Source: Rhytidiadelphus loreus
Lineage: Eukaryota; Streptophyta; Bryopsida; Hypnales; Hylocomiaceae
Direction: 5' to 3'
Assembly (NCBI GenBank): GCA_947034895.1
Contig: OX344763.1
Location: forward strand, 4,528,501-4,592,500
Length of the DNA stretch: 64,000 nt
Part shown: one piece after another, positions 12,431 to 26,355 of the stretch
Layout: each line of letters starts with the position of its first letter
Position numbering within the stretch: position 1 is the stretch's first letter
The notes under the pieces: model-generated
Databases searched by the model: none
Seen by the model: the letters and a program-made list of their open reading frames with translations, nothing else
Told to the model about the DNA's origin: nothing
Translations under genes and position numbers: made by a program

Positions 12431-13545
12431 CCAATACTGTACCGTAGTTTACAGGGGCTGTGAGGACCGTGGGGCGGTCACCGGTACCCGTTCCTCCAAC
12501 CTACTATAACGGCAAACCCTAGCCGCTACTTGGATCCGCAACTTTGACCTAATCTGGAATTCATATAAACCGTCTGTTCGAAATCTTTTCATGTTTTCTC
12601 TGTTTTTCTTCACCATCGTGTTGCTCTTGTTCGAAGTGCTCTTGTTCGGATTGCTCTTGTTCGGATTGCTCTTGTTCGGAGCGATACCTCTCGTGTTTGC
12701 TAATCCAGTGAGTCTCCGGTTATCTCCAGCGTCGGCATGACTTGTTGTGAAGCTTGGATGCCATGGTTTTGGAATGACCTTCTGCGCTCGGCGTTCGAGT
12801 TTCATAACAAGTCATTCCGTAGCTGTGGATGCCCTGGGAGCATTTGTAGCGCCGGAAGGTTCCACGCGATGGTTGTGTTTAACCCGCCGTCTGCTGATTG
12901 ATCTTTCTTTCGTGTTGTTGTCTTGGTGATGGCAGCTATGACGAAAAACCTGGCAAACAGACTGATTTGCAATTTGCAATGACGTTTACCCAATTGTAGT
13001 CAAATTCCGAGCTGCCACCTACATGTTTTCCGAGGGTTACGTGATGTGCGAACGCCTACTTCGTTTCTTTGTTTCATTGGTTTTGGTTTTGTTGTATAGT
13101 GGTTCAGAGATGGGCATGATCTTTGTATTTGGTATCGTGTTTTTTCTGATTTGGTTTTCTTGGAACTTTGTTTGCAATTCTCTAGTGGTAATGGTTATCC
13201 CCCGTCATCCTCCAGGGTTTTCCGAGTGAACATTGTACTGACGAAGCCGAGGATCGACTAAGAACTGGTTACTGTCACTTTGATTATAATGATCGGATTT
13301 TTTTGGTGAATACAGAAGGCCTTTCAATATCTACCGACAGACAGAACCTAACCTTTGCTTTGAAGAGAGAGCACTCTGGTTTATGCCTCGATTGTAAAAT
13401 TGGCCGGCCCACGGATTCAAGCTTCACAGTCCTTATCTGTTTGATTGCTGCCGTTGTAAGTATGGAAGAATATTTTCATATATATCGTTCAGAGACAAAA
13501 GCTTATGTCTTTCAGAAACAAAAGAATCTGAAGTTTTGAGCATAC
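12431..13545. other. GC-richer island, unidentified
   Basis: Composition changes abruptly from about 12430 to a genic-looking level and decays again after about 13545. Short open frames exist on both strands (for example 12449-12805 minus and 13303-13539 plus), but none has a domain I recognise. A 15-bp tandem repeat (TTGCTCTTGTTCGGA) sits at 12620-12682. An imperfect inverted repeat sharing ATGACTTGTT lies at about 12736-12755 and 12796-12817. It could be a decayed gene, a lineage-specific gene or a non-coding transcript. Confidence 0.4.
12618..12684. repeat. 15-bp tandem repeat, four copies
   Basis: Four successive copies of TGCTCTTGTTCGGAT-like units, the first diverged. On the minus strand in one frame the units encode Asn-Lys-Ser-Asn-Pro repeats, but coding use is not supported. 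Confidence 0.75.
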
Positions 13546-15680
13546 ACGTGTTTTGAAGTAGTAGAAATCTTAACATCATTTAGGTAAACAAATCTCAACT
13601 ATGTACTATCCTGTAGTGTACATGTTGTACATGACGTGAATCAGAGTTGGAGTCATTTGGCTACACAGTTTACAACATTTTAATGTTTTTGTGTTGAAAA
13701 AAGATACTGAAATTTTCCTAGGAACACATTTGGAGGTGAAATTCAATATCTAGACTTAGAATTATAGACTTCTTAAAATACATTATTGTGTCTAATTGTT
13801 TGTCCTTATGTGCATAATTAATTTAAAATATAAAATATAAATACAGACAAATGATGTTATGAGAAGAAAAAAAATGTTTGGTCAACCTTAGAGGGACAAA
13901 AATATTAAGAAAAGAGACATGAGCAAGTTTCCCTCAAAGACATCACACAACAAACATTTATAACTATATAATTTTCAATACAACATGGTATACAATGTGG
14001 TATTTCAAAACCGAATAATATTGTTTTTGATAGCCCATGTTGATTATGTTGATTATTTTATTACAAATCTCAATGTCTTTAGTTTCCTATACCTTGATCT
14101 TGACCCTAAATTGCGTATAAGAAAATGTTATCTATATAATTATTTTTTAGAGCACTATATATTCTAAATGACTTTAAAATCTTGAAATCACTATAAAATT
14201 TGGAGAACAAGAAATCATGCTTGTATAATATATCATTTTTTTGAGTTGTCAAGTAGACAATCTATTGAACCAAGTCAACTTTACTTTTGGAAATTTTCAT
14301 TTTCACTTTATTGCACATTGAAAAACAATACCTCTAAAAATCTTGTTTTCTTAGTTTGAAATACATTCCTTACAAACATTATAGTCTTAGGAATGCTTCA
14401 TTTGTTGATCAAGAAAGTTTCATTGTAGGCATGTCCTTGTAATATGTACAAAGTCTTTTGTTGATTATGTTTTTAAAAATATTTCATAAATTAAATCCTA
14501 TTATCCAATAATTCATAGACTTTGCAATGGAAGTGGATATCAATTCAAAGTACTTGGATAAAGATGGTGTCTTTGTGGCTTTCAACTACAACTTCTTTTA
14601 GATTTTCATCCATAATGTGATTATCTTTTTTTGTTCTTAAATTACAAAGATTTCATAGTTGATCATCTTAATTCCAAGCTCAATTATATTTTAATACACT
14701 TAGCAAATTGAAGGCTCTAATAAATCACCATCATTGAAAATTTTGCAATATATAGTGATTAATGTAGAAGTTTAAAAATTGTTTACTTACATTTTTACAT
14801 TGATTACTAATAGTAGCATTCACATTTTGTTAAAATTACCTACACAAATGATATACTTAAATATTTGACCCTCTTTGTCATATGTTATAGAAGTAAATGT
14901 TATGTTTTTTTCCCCTTAAAGGGGTCACATATGTAAAGTTTGAGATACACAATTGAGCCTAAGGGATATTTTATGAGGCATCATACAGGTAATGCCCTTA
15001 AAATAGTATTATTATAAAATATGCTAAGAATATGCTTTTGTACAACTTTATAGACCCTACATTACTTCTAAAAGATTATATTTTTTTCTAACATCTCCAG
15101 TAATCATTAGAAGAAATTTGAGGCAAGGAGAAGCCTGTTTCAAGCTTGTTTCTCTTGTTGTAAACCAATGGTATGTTGTCAAAATATTAAATAACTAAAA
15201 ATAATAATAATTAATAATAATTAAAAATTATTATTTAAAAAAAATAAAAATCATTTTCTGATGTGGTTGAACTTCAACCATGTTAAACTTCGCATGTGGT
15301 CAAGTTCCCACAGTCTAGGACTTAGGGAACTGGCGGGGAACTCGTAGTCTTCTAAAGGAGGTGAATTTCCTCTAATGAAAGATTGTGAGTGCTACAAAGG
15401 TTGGAACACAACTCAAATACAAAAAGCCTCCATGTTGGTTTCCATGTCATAAATTGAATTAGATAATGCTTCATAATGACTTTTAAGCTTGAGCTCCATA
15501 GAACCAAGTGGGAAGGCAACGTAAACCCTAAAGGATGTTGCAGACAATTTTTGTCCTTTGAATGACTTCACCTAAGATTGTAGGATGAAAAAAATAAAAA
15601 TTTCATCCAATTTTTTGTAAAATTATTTGACTAACATTTTTAGTAAAATTACTTGACTAACGTTTTTAGTAAAAATATTT
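13546..15680. other. AT-rich intergenic sequence upstream of RFC1
   Basis: No gene recognised. An A/T palindromic block at about 15185-15255 is followed by a GC-richer tail (15270-15390) related to 46930-47025; see the separate repeat entries. Confidence 0.4.
15185..15390. repeat. Dispersed repeat, copy 1 (A/T block plus GGGAAC tail)
   Basis: An AATAATAATTAAAAATTATT block is followed by a tail containing GTGGTCAAGTTCCCACAGTC, GGGAACTGGCGGGGAAC, then AGTCTTCTAAAGGAGGTGAA and CCTCTAATG. The same order of elements in the same orientation occurs at 46800-47025. Confidence 0.45.
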
Positions 15681-15689
15681 GAGTTCAAC

Positions 15690-16507
15690 TAACCGAAGTT
15701 TGTGGGATTATAAGTTATGCAATTTTGAAGCTGAAATGGCACTGGGGTCTAAAATCGTTATGTTCACCACTGGTACATTCAAAACTTCAATCTGTTCATC
15801 CATCGTAGAGGACGGTTTTAGAACCTGGGCACTCTGTCTTCTTCGTGAAGCCTCGCCATTAAGCTCGTTCTCTCTTTCCCGCGTGCTCTTACAACCAAAT
15901 TTTCTCAGAGCACACCTCCGTCGTTGGCTTTGTACAGAGCTACTGGATTGATAGGATTGCCATTTAGGGTAAACAGAAATGCGAAGAGCATGAATTAGGG
16001 TTCAAAGCTCACAGCGGGCTAATTTTACAGGTAGTGGAGCTTGGTTCCATGACGCAGAACGAGTGTGTGTTCATTGCGGCTTGAAATGGGGAGTTTGCGA
16101 CCTGCCGTGAGATTGTCAGTTCGGTTTGCATCGATTTTTCTCGAGAGCAGGCATTGTTGGATCTTCTGAAGCAGACGAATGTCTAGGTACGGTGGAATTC
16201 GTTTCTTTTCATTTTTATTTGGTGGATGTTCTTTGACAACCAGGCGTCCACCCTAATGCAGGTGATTCTTATAGTTAGGGTTGTGCAATCAGTGGTTCCT
16301 GTTGATGTTGGTTCAGCCACTTGGTAGGCTTTAACAAGGGACATGGGGACCTTTATGTACCAGTTTGTGGTTGTTTTCTGCGCGTTGGGGTGGAGTGATG
16401 GTTTCTAAAGGACCTGATTCTTGACAAAATATTGACTTTTTAGTTTGCTTGAAGCGGATTCTTGAAGCAGACGGTGAAGCGTGAGCTTTTATTTGCATTG
16501 GAGATCA
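15690..16507 (+). promoter_or_regulatory. RFC1 5' leader and promoter region
   Basis: The sequence turns GC-richer from about 15690. Possible leader splice sites are seen: an acceptor ...TTTTACAG before 16032 and a donor after AATGTCTAG near 16190. The last leader part runs into ATG 16508. Telomere-like TTAGGG words occur near 15965, 15994 and 16276. Exact transcription start and leader intron are not determinable by eye. Confidence 0.45.
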
Positions 16508-19500
16508 ATGGCATCAGGCGATATTCGGAAATGGTTCTTGAAGCAGCCTGCCAAAAGCACCCCTGCTGCAACGAGTGTGAGTTTTGCTTCTCAAATGTTT
16601 ATATGAGGACAACATGTAAGTCATTCTTTGTAGTTCGTACTTGATTCTCATTAGTAATATTATTCCTAAAGGTAGACTTTTCCGTCACGAATTTATAATT
16701 TCGCTCTGCAGTCTCATGTGAAGTATTGGTTATGATTGTCATACTTTATATCAAAACCCTAAACCCTCGAAATCTTGTGCGTGGGAGGAGGTGCCAAATT
16801 AGTCTCTGAGAAATCGCTTACTCCTTTCCAGGACACGAGTAAAGATGTACAGAAAAACGGCACAGAAGGGAAATATAAATCCACCAGCAAGTTTTTCTCC
16901 AGCTCTTCTCCAACAACTCAGGCTAATAGTGGAAAGGATGACAGCAAAGCTACAGTCGTGAAGCCGAATGCTGCATCAAGCAAGAGGTTCAAGGACGGAG
17001 TGAATGCAGATTCCAACGATGACGAATTTGAAAAACCTCTTCCTAAAAAAGCACGGAATGATGAGGTTGGTGAGAAGACTCCGGCAGCAGGGAGAGGAAG
17101 AGGAAAGGGGAGAGGGGAGTCTGATGGGAAGGGAACTCAGGATATGGATATTGACGCAAGTCCTGCTAAGGTACCTGCAGTTGGGCGAGGTGCTGGTAGA
17201 GGAAAGGGCAAAGCAGATTCAAATGCGAATGGTATGGATGTTGATGCTTCACCTGCAAAACCACCTTCAGGAGGACGAGGCAGGGGTAGGGGTAGGGGCC
17301 GGGGAGATGCTTCCGTTGCTGCTACGTCTACTGAAGACGCTCCTGAACCTCCTCCAAAGAAACCAGCACCAGCTGGAAGAGGGCGTGGAGGGGGAGGGGG
17401 AAGGGGGGGTGGCTATGCTTTTGGCGCAAGGGAAGCTCCACCTCACAAGGGTGAAAAGGTACGCTGAATGAATAATGGCCACTGTTTTTAACGACACTTT
17501 TAATGACTCGATTCCAAGGTCATGGTTTGATTGTCTCCTCTCATGGTTCATTTGGTCTTGTGATACTGAATCTCGAAGAATGTGTAATATTATGTGTCTC
17601 GTGCTGTTTGGAACGTGGTGAGCAGGAGGTTCCTGAAGGTGCAGAGGATGCGTTGGCAGGATTTACCTTCGTTATCAGTGGGACGCTGGATAGGTATATG
17701 TGGTTTGGAACTGAGTTTTTTATTCCTGGTACTCTATTTCTTTTTGAATTGATGATATCTCATGGTTTTTCATTTCTTCTGACGTTTTCTTGTTTTTAAC
17801 ACTTTAATATGAACGCTTCTTTTTTATTTTCTTAACCAGTTTGGAGAGAGAGGAAGCGGAGCACCTGATAAAAACTCACGGTGGACGCATCACGGGTTCT
17901 GTCAGCAAGAAAACAGTACGCGGCCCTTTCTTTCGAACTGTACTGGGCACTTAATCTAGTGCAATTTTTAATCTTATCTGAATTTTGCGAAGGGAATTCG
18001 AGATGGTGCATATTCATTCCGCCACCTGAAATTTCGCATTGACATTGAATCGGTATTGCTGTGTTGACAGGACTATTTGTTAGCGGATGAAGATGTTGGG
18101 GGTCGTAAGTCACAGAAGGCTAAAGAGCTTGGGTTCGTTCTCTCTGTTTACTTACTTTATGGTGTAATGAGTCTTTGCTGATGTTTCCCATTGCATCTTG
18201 TTCTAGAGTTGCTATTAAACTCCGATATCTGTTTCTCCATTCAGAGTGAAGTTCTTGACCGAAGATGGCTTATTTGACATGATTCGAAAAACTAAGCCGA
18301 AGCAGTCAGCAGCCTCGTCTCAGCCACCCGTGACGACCGTACCTGTGAAAGGTTTGTGTTAGCTGAAACAAATAGTTGTATTGCCCTTTTTCGTCCTGAT
18401 TTAAATGCATGTCGAGAACGTCGTTGACTTTTGAAAGTTCAAAATGTGTCCGTTTCCTTTTTTTGGTACTTCTTTCTGACGATATGGAGGAAGTGAAACA
18501 TTCTAAGCAACTGCAATCTGAGGCCTTGTTGTTTATTGTTTCAGCTGTTGAAGTGGTTAAAACACCAAAGCCAAAGGCTGATAATGTTGAGAAAGGAAAG
18601 GGCAAGACTGGAAACGGAACTTCTTCATCTGTGGACAATGGGAAGTCCCATGCAGCTGAATCGGAGTCATGGCCTCAAAAACATCGACCACAATCCATCA
18701 ATGACATCATTGGCAACCAATCTATTGTAACTTTTTTAAAACCCTGTCAACTTTTTCGGTGACCCAATTTTTTGCATCAAATTTTTTAACCTCCTTGTGT
18801 TATTTACTCACTCTTATTCGTTATCAGTATATAGTAGGTGTGGATAGCACACTATGAACGCAAATTTGTCGCGGCAGTTTCTGGCAACGTGTCTCACCTG
18901 TCTGTACTGCCAGGCCAGCATCGCTTGTATGGGTTGTCGTTCTTGTCACATGATCTCTGGGCGTTCTCCCTATCTATTTGTATTACAGCGTCCTTGGACA
19001 CTTGGTGGTGTTATTGAAGCTGCGGGTGTTGTTGCTCTTAGTAGATACCGCTGTTTGATTGCAATCACTTGATTGCAGGTCAATCAAGTAAAAGATTGGC
19101 TCCTGCAGTGGGAGAAGCATCATGGAAGCTCTGTGAATGGAAAGAAGGGAACCAGTAGTAATACTCAGAAAAAGGCTGTGCTGCTGAGTGGACAGCCGGG
19201 AATCGGAAAGACAACTACTGCTCGCCTTGTCTGCCAACTATTGGGCTACGAGGCTTTGGAGGTACTTATACTTTCTGCTCTGTACTTTTCCGAGCAGCTA
19301 TGTTTACGATGCTATCAAGGTTTCAATGAAGTTTGAGGTTTTTTCTTGCATTTTCCTTTTTGAGTACTTCCCTAACTACTGTCCTTTGAAGTGCTTTTAT
19401 AAATTGTGTTGAACACCGGAACCTAATAGTTCTGATGTTAGAGTACGTAATCAGCGTCCGGAAAAAATGAAGCTGAAATATTTACTGTAGCTTGTACCGC

Positions 19501-22500
19501 CCTCGCTTGATGAAGAATATACAATTTGTTGCATCTTAGCATGTGACTGGCATTATTGATTTGCCTTGCTTATTTCTCTGACAGGTGAATGCTAGTGACA
19601 GTCGTGGAAAGTCGGATTCCAACGTAAAGACCGGTATTGGGGGTAAAACCTCTAATACGATAAAGGAGATGATAAGTAACAAGTCATTAGATTTTGGCAA
19701 TAAAAGTGATAGGTAAATTTTACTCGTTTTGGTTTCTTTTTTTGTTTTTCGTTTTGGCCTGATGTTTGTTTGTGATGGTCCTCGTTGAGGTGGATGGTCT
19801 TTATCTTTTTTTCGTTGGATCTGGTGCTCAACTCTGGGTCAACCCGTACTACATGAATAGCGAAACTTAGGAAGTTCTATCCTGCTTAGCACTTCTGCGT
19901 CTGGGTGCTGAGTCGTTGTACTGACTGGTCGAGTTCTGGTTACTGTTTGCAGGAAGAGTGTGCTTATTATGGATGAAGTGGATGGTATGTCCGGTGGTGA
20001 TCGAGGTGGAGTAGCTGACCTTATTGCAAGCATTAAATCTAGCCACATACCCATAATCTGCATCTGCAATGACAAATACAGCCAAAAGTTAAAAAGCCTC
20101 ATAAATTATTGCTTGCCTTTGCCTTACAGAAAGCCAACAAAACAACAGGTACAGTCCAAGCTTCAGAAGCTTTGTGGCAAGATATTGTTTTGAAGAAGTC
20201 TTTGTTTACTTCTTTCAAAATGCCTTTGCCTCCTTGAGACCATGATACTGGAATTTTGATGATCATAGTTCTGATCTATTCGGTATTGCAGATGGCCAAG
20301 AGGTTAAAAGAAATTGCGACAAAAGAAGGGCTCGAAGTTGATGATGTGAGTTTAGAGCTTCTGAACATATCAAAAAGTCTCAGTTCTTCATTCTGCAGCT
20401 TCATTGCATCCTTTTCTACATTCTTTTCCTGACTGAGGATAACTTGTAGTAGGTCACTATCATGGTGTCTAGTGGTTTTGTTTCATGCAGATCCGAGATG
20501 TAGTTTGTTTAAATTACTCGATATGTTTATCAACAACTTTAGTGTGACGAGTTCTAATTTCTCTATGCGTGCATTGCTGACATATTTCATATGTTGATCT
20601 TGTGGACGTACTTCAGCATGGGAACTGCATTGCTTAATTTTTGTCGTGGCTGATTGCTTAGTCGTTAGATTTGGAGGGCTTTATCTACTAGTCCTTGCTG
20701 CTTCGAAGGTTCTTCGAATAAATCCAAAATCGAAACATCAGGCACTTGGGAGGAGAAATTTATAATTTACCTGGCTGATGTTCGATATAGCAGAAGTTGA
20801 GCTAACTGTTGGAATACTCTGCAGAAGCATGTGTTCCGGAGAGACGTTTTGTGTTTTTTATTCGCAATCTTTGGGGACTTGTCCCTTGTTTGTACGTTTT
20901 TAAATTTGGCAACGTACAATTGGTGACTCGTGGAAATAACGGTTAAGCTTGATGAACGTATTGAAGGAACTAATTCAGGCTGAAATGATGTGATGATGGC
21001 AGTTAGCTTTGGAAGAGCTGTCAGAAAGAGTGAATGGGGACATGCGAATGGCTTTGAATCAGTTACAATACATGAGTTTGAGGTCACGGACTCTTAAGTA
21101 TGCAGATGTTCGCACAAGACTTATGGCTAGTGCAAAAGACGAGGATGTTACTCCCTTCTCAGCTGTTGATAAGTGAGTTCCACCTGCATTATAATCCTAC
21201 ATTGTTTTAAACGACCTTTTATTCTCTCTGGTATCGTTGTACAGCAGTTCATTATTATAGTAGATTGAAGTTTCTGAACTTAGGATGTAAGTTGTCTGCT
21301 ATAAGAGATCATCGCTTGTATGAGGAGAAACGTACCATTTTGGTCCATTCATAGGACGGAACCTGAATTGCAATGTTTATTTCTGGTTTTAGGTTACTAG
21401 GATTTGACGGAGGTCGACTGCGAATGGATCAACGCATGGATGCTGCAATGTCAGATATGGACCTTGTGCCACTTCTCATCCAGGAGAATTACTTGAATTA
21501 CTGCCCAAGTGGAGGTGGTCGAGATGATAATGGGACTGCTCGGATGGATGCTATAGCTCGCACCGCCCTGAGTATAGCAGAAGGAGACATTGTGAATGTC
21601 CAGATCCGAAGATATCGGCAATGGCAGCACGCTCAAATGGGTGCATTTATGTCCTCCATTATACCGTATGCACCACTATACCTTATGTCCTCCACTATTT
21701 TTATGCATTCACACCTCTTGAGGTTAGATTACGTGTGCTGTTAGTCTAGTTTGAGATGAATGTGAATGTTAGAACATGGTATCAAATCTGCAGGTGATCA
21801 GGCTAGCTTAGACTAGTATAATAGCATTATGTCTTTACGGTACCAAAATACATGACCTTTGCTTGTGAAAGTTGGGGGTATCTCTATAAAGGTGATGTGG
21901 ATGTACACAACCTTGTTGATGTTTTCCCATGCGGATGTAACTGAGACTCTTTCTTGTGAATCTACGAAGATATGAGGGGTTGTACTAGTTTTATTATAAA
22001 CAGCAAGACATTGGGACCCTAATTTTATGATGGTAAGGGGCTTGCAGGGCTGCTTATGTACATGGCCGACGAGAGGTTCTGTTCCAGGTATTACGAAACC
22101 TGTGTTCCCTGTTTTTTAACGTTCATCAAAACCTGTGTTCACTGTTTCCGAAATCCTCAGATTTAGAAACTCACCTGGAAATTCATCTAGAAAATCACCT
22201 GGAAATGCTTCCTCATATACGTCAATGTAACAGAACTGAAAATGTATGCAGGGTGAAAGAAATTTTAATAGATTTGGGGGATGGCTTGGAAAGAACTCAA
22301 CTTTTGGCAAGAACAGGCGCCTCTTGGAAGATGTGCATGTCCACCTTCTGGCTTCTCGAATCTGTGAACCCACCAGGTAAGAAGAGCATGTCATTTATCA
22401 TCGGCTAGAGCTAATTTCTAAACCAATATTTGTCGCTTATAGTCTAGTAGTCGTGTAGGCTTCACTCATTCTAATGTTTTTATGGCTATTTGTAATCGTT

Positions 22501-24470
22501 TAAAGGCAATGTACCCTTGCACGAATAATGTGCAACTAGATATTATTGTTGCTACCAGGTACAAGGTGATATACTAACACGGATTGGAATTATCAGTTTC
22601 ATTCTGCAAGTTGATACTGTGGTCCTCTGAAGGTTCATTCTGAATTAATGTCATGCAGGGAGGCTGTTCGATTAGACTATTTGCCTCTCCTTTCCATGCA
22701 TCTCACACAACCCCTGCACAACTTGCCGAAGGTAATTGTAGGTTCTTTTGATGTTGACAATTTTCACCGGCACCTTTGGTTTCCAGTAGCAAATCTGTCA
22801 AACGGTCTCATTGTGCATGTCACTGCTTGTTCATTTTGAAGTGAGGTCTCTGATGCTAAATGAGAATGCACGTCTCTCTGACATTTGACAGTTGCAACTA
22901 ATTTTATCGAAACTGATCTTGAATTGACTATAAAGAATATTTCCTCTCTGTTGCTCACCAACAAATGACATTTCGTTGAGTATTTATGGTGTTGGTCCTG
23001 GGGATTTTTGTGACAGGATGAGGCAGTGCAGCAAGTGGTTGATGTTCTAGAAGAATATTCTCTAGACCAAGAGGATATGGATACCATTGTTGGCATATCT
23101 ACTTTAAAGGTATGGTTTTTGTTGTATGAAATATATGGGCTAGCCTGATCTTTACTGCCGTAGGATCTATTCCGGATGAGTCAGCCGAGAATTACTGTTC
23201 GACGGAGCACGGAATCATGAAGCTAACTGCAATAATTAATATTTTTTTATGAAGTTTTATTATACCAAGTAGGACTCAGTAAGATCTTCAATGTGGACTG
23301 TGGTCTTTTATGAATCTTTCATAGCGATTTACGTTCACCAAAGTGATGTCATCATGATTTGGAGGTGCAGGGTGGAGTAGGACTGCTTGATGGTGTACCA
23401 GGTGCCACTAAAGCTGCTCTTACTAAAACTTACAAACAACGACTAGGGGATCGTCGTGTTCGATCTGCTGACCTACTGCCAGTCTTTTCTTTGCCTGGTT
23501 CTAAGAAGGTTTCCAAAAAGCCAGCTCGAATGAATTTTATGCCAGCTGAAGACGAAGAAAACATGGAGACTCGCGAAGATTCCACCGAGGCTGGTATGTT
23601 CATCAAAGCTTCATGACTTCAGTACTTCATGCATTTTGGTCCATTGTCTGGTTTCCAAAACCGTGCGCAATATACGTCTGTTTTTGCGTTATACCTTTCA
23701 TCTCATTCCTTTGTGGTCTCGCAACAATTTATGGCGCGTAACAGGGGATGAAGAGGAAGGCAATGACGAGGAGGATGAAGATTTGGAGCAGAAGGCATTA
23801 GGTTTGTTTCTTAACATCTCTTTTGTCGTTAAATGTCGTGATTCATCTAGAGCTGTTCAAACCTGAATTGCGAAGTGGTAATCGAGTTGCTTGAATAAAT
23901 GGATACATGAATCTGCATGGTATTTAATATGAACTTGTTCTTCAGGGAATGAGATGGTGACTAAACAGGATATTTGCGAGATTTTATTATGATTTCCCTA
24001 GTAAATTTGATATTTTAATTTGAAAGTCGATTTCAGCGTCGTGGACCTGATTAAAATATGTTGATGCTGTCAATTGGTGCTTTGAACAGCCTTGCTGAGT
24101 GAGTCAAGACCAGGAATGACGTTAACTCTAGATACTCCTAAAACAAAAGCAGGTATGCAACATTTCTTGATGGATTTCTTCCTTCCTCCGTTTTCTTCTT
24201 TCTACCTGTTTTTTACTTTCTTTAGCCAACCTCCAATGCATGCTGTGTAAGGGATTATTCGTGGTTATGTGGTAATTCAAAATGTCAGCAAGCACGCTCT
24301 CGAACTCTAGGTGACTGCATAATGTTGTATCAAGGCATTTACCAGTGAGGTACCTCTGTTTGCATTTCTCTGGTGTAGGAAAAGGAGGTGGAAGGGGTAG
24401 AGGCCGCGGGGGAGGATCCAGTCAACCGAAGACACCAAAAGTCTCCTCAGCATCGAAGCGCAAGAAATAG
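16508..24470 (+). CDS. RFC1: Replication factor C subunit 1 (clamp-loader large subunit)
   Basis: Twenty-one exons join in frame to 986 aa: 16508-16576, 16832-17458, 17626-17693, 17840-17915, 18071-18132, 18245-18351, 18545-18726, 19079-19261, 19585-19712, 19953-20148, 20292-20345, 21003-21172, 21393-21665, 22048-22087, 22252-22376, 22659-22731, 23017-23109, 23371-23593, 23745-23801, 24090-24152, 24379-24470. The start MASGDIRKWF matches the conserved RFC1 N-terminus. A basic, RG-rich linker is followed by a BRCT domain (about 233-318), the AAA+ core with Walker A GQPGIGKT (435-442) and Walker B LIMDEVD (505-511), then the RFC1 C-terminal domain. The tail is acidic then GRGRGRGGG and ends SKRKK. 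RFC1 loads PCNA at primer-template junctions in the nucleus. Length agrees with plant homologues (about 950-1000 aa). No broken exon is seen. Confidence 0.96.
16754..16767 (+). promoter_or_regulatory. Telo-box (AAACCCTAAACCCT) in RFC1 intron 1
   Basis: Two telomere-type repeats in tandem lie 78 nt before exon 2. Telo-boxes are known from promoters and first introns of plant replication and translation genes, so a regulatory role is plausible but inferred. Confidence 0.5.
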
Positions 24471-26355
24471 CTGAATGATATGGTACCTGTGAATCTAATA
24501 GTTTATTGTAGACGTGGAGTCCACCCAGGCCAGTCCCTGTCATTAAAATAGTCTGCTCAGATAGTTTGTAGTGGGAGGGTGCAATGTGGCATTATCTTAT
24601 GTGGTTTCCATCTTCACTAATGACTCTTATGGTACGAAGAGATGATTGTCGTCAATGTCTGGACTAAATTTCTTGTTTCATATTTTGGTGGACTGTCCTG
24701 ATACTGCCACCCAGATGTATGTATGGCACTCGTTTTGCAAGCTTATTTTACCTGGAAGCTTTATTGTAGTTTGTATGCAACATTTTACCTGGATTCTTGT
24801 ATGTAATCTTGCGTTTTGGTTTATTCCATGGTACGCATTTTAATTCCAGTTGAGAGGTGTGCAAGAATTGGCTTCATCTTATGCTTTGACTTATGAATGA
24901 TAATATTGTTGAACAATTGAATCTGAAAACCTCTAACTAAACATCGAATGCAGCTTGCCTGAGAACCCTGGAGGACAATGTTGTGAATTTGTGTAGGTAG
25001 TGTTTGTGCAACGAAGTTCGGCCCTGCTCTAATTCTTAATTTATATAACTAGAGATCCAGAATGCAAATGCGCTTTCAATTTCAACTACTGCATCAACCA
25101 TTCAATTGTAATGTTTCTCAATGCTACTGTGGACACCGTACACACACTAATAGAGCAGATTCTGTGATGGGCTTTTACTCGCATGTACTACTAATTCAAA
25201 TAGCTGAACACCAATTTTACGTCAACCAATCAACCAAAGAACGAAACATGCAAACCCCATATATAGGGTTAACAATTTTATTGAATATGAGATGACCTGA
25301 ACCAAATTCCCAAATGTTCGTGAAAGGATGTAGCATCCTTAAATGCTTGGGTTCCTAAGCAATGACGTACCAATTTTCATATGAGCACAATGGTGACGTA
25401 CCAATTTTAGCATGTAGCCTTCATGATGTACAAATAATGTAGCAACATTCATACCATTAGTGTACCATACTTCGATAGTAGAGTTCCCTTAAAGTGTCTC
25501 CAAAAGTACCTTTAAGTGTCTCCAAATGTACCTTGAAACCGTACCAATGCTTAATTGTGGTTGGTAGGTTCTGATTTTTTTAGATTTTGGTGCTACAATC
25601 AAGACAACTTTAGTAGAGTGTGGTTTAGGGTGCCCTAGTGAATTCTACTTTGAAAATTCACAGAAATTAGATGCCTTATCCAAAAACTCTAATTTTTTTT
25701 TTGAAAATTTATAAATTTCAGTTGCTAAATACTAAAAAAATATTTTTTCTAGAAAAAAGTGCCTCCAACTATGCTGAATTGCTTAAATTGACGGTTATGG
25801 AGGCATGCTACCTTAGTTTACATTTTAGGAGGTGAACGATTTTGGTATTTGTACATGTTGCTTTTTTGTTAGCCTTCACTGATGTACAAATGGTTTACAT
25901 TTTAGGAGGTAAACGATTTTGGAGCCCTATACCAGTTCAACTTCAAAATTTCATAACTAATTCAAAAAAATCCAAAAAATTTTGAAATGACTTGGATTAG
26001 ATGCCAATTCCACTTTTCTTTTAGGGAAATTTTACTTAAAAATATTTCGAGAAGCTTTACAGTGGGAGCACCCATTACCAACCAAGGACCCATCCATGAC
26101 TTGTAGGATACCCGCTATTTTCGGCCAGACAAAACTTTTTTGTGAACCATGTTTGGGAGTCTAGTTTTAATGACATGCACAATATGCAAGGCTACGAGGA
26201 ACAATTGCTGAATGCCATGTGTTATAGCATTTATTATTTTGAAATTTGTACAAGCAGTAACTAGTCTCCCCTATGAGCGGAATTGCAAGACTCTAGATGT
26301 AGTGTATTAGCTCAGAACACTTTATGCCTTCTAAAATTTTTGCAATCCCAATATT
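24471..26355. other. RFC1 3' flank and intergenic sequence
   Basis: The first 400-500 bases probably hold the RFC1 3' UTR. Beyond it no gene is recognised. Short local repeats occur: GACGTACCAATTTT twice near 25360-25405, AAGTGTCTCCAAA twice near 25493-25528, and a 30-base phrase (TTTACATTTTAGGAGG then AACGATTTTGG) twice near 25819 and 25892. Confidence 0.5.
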
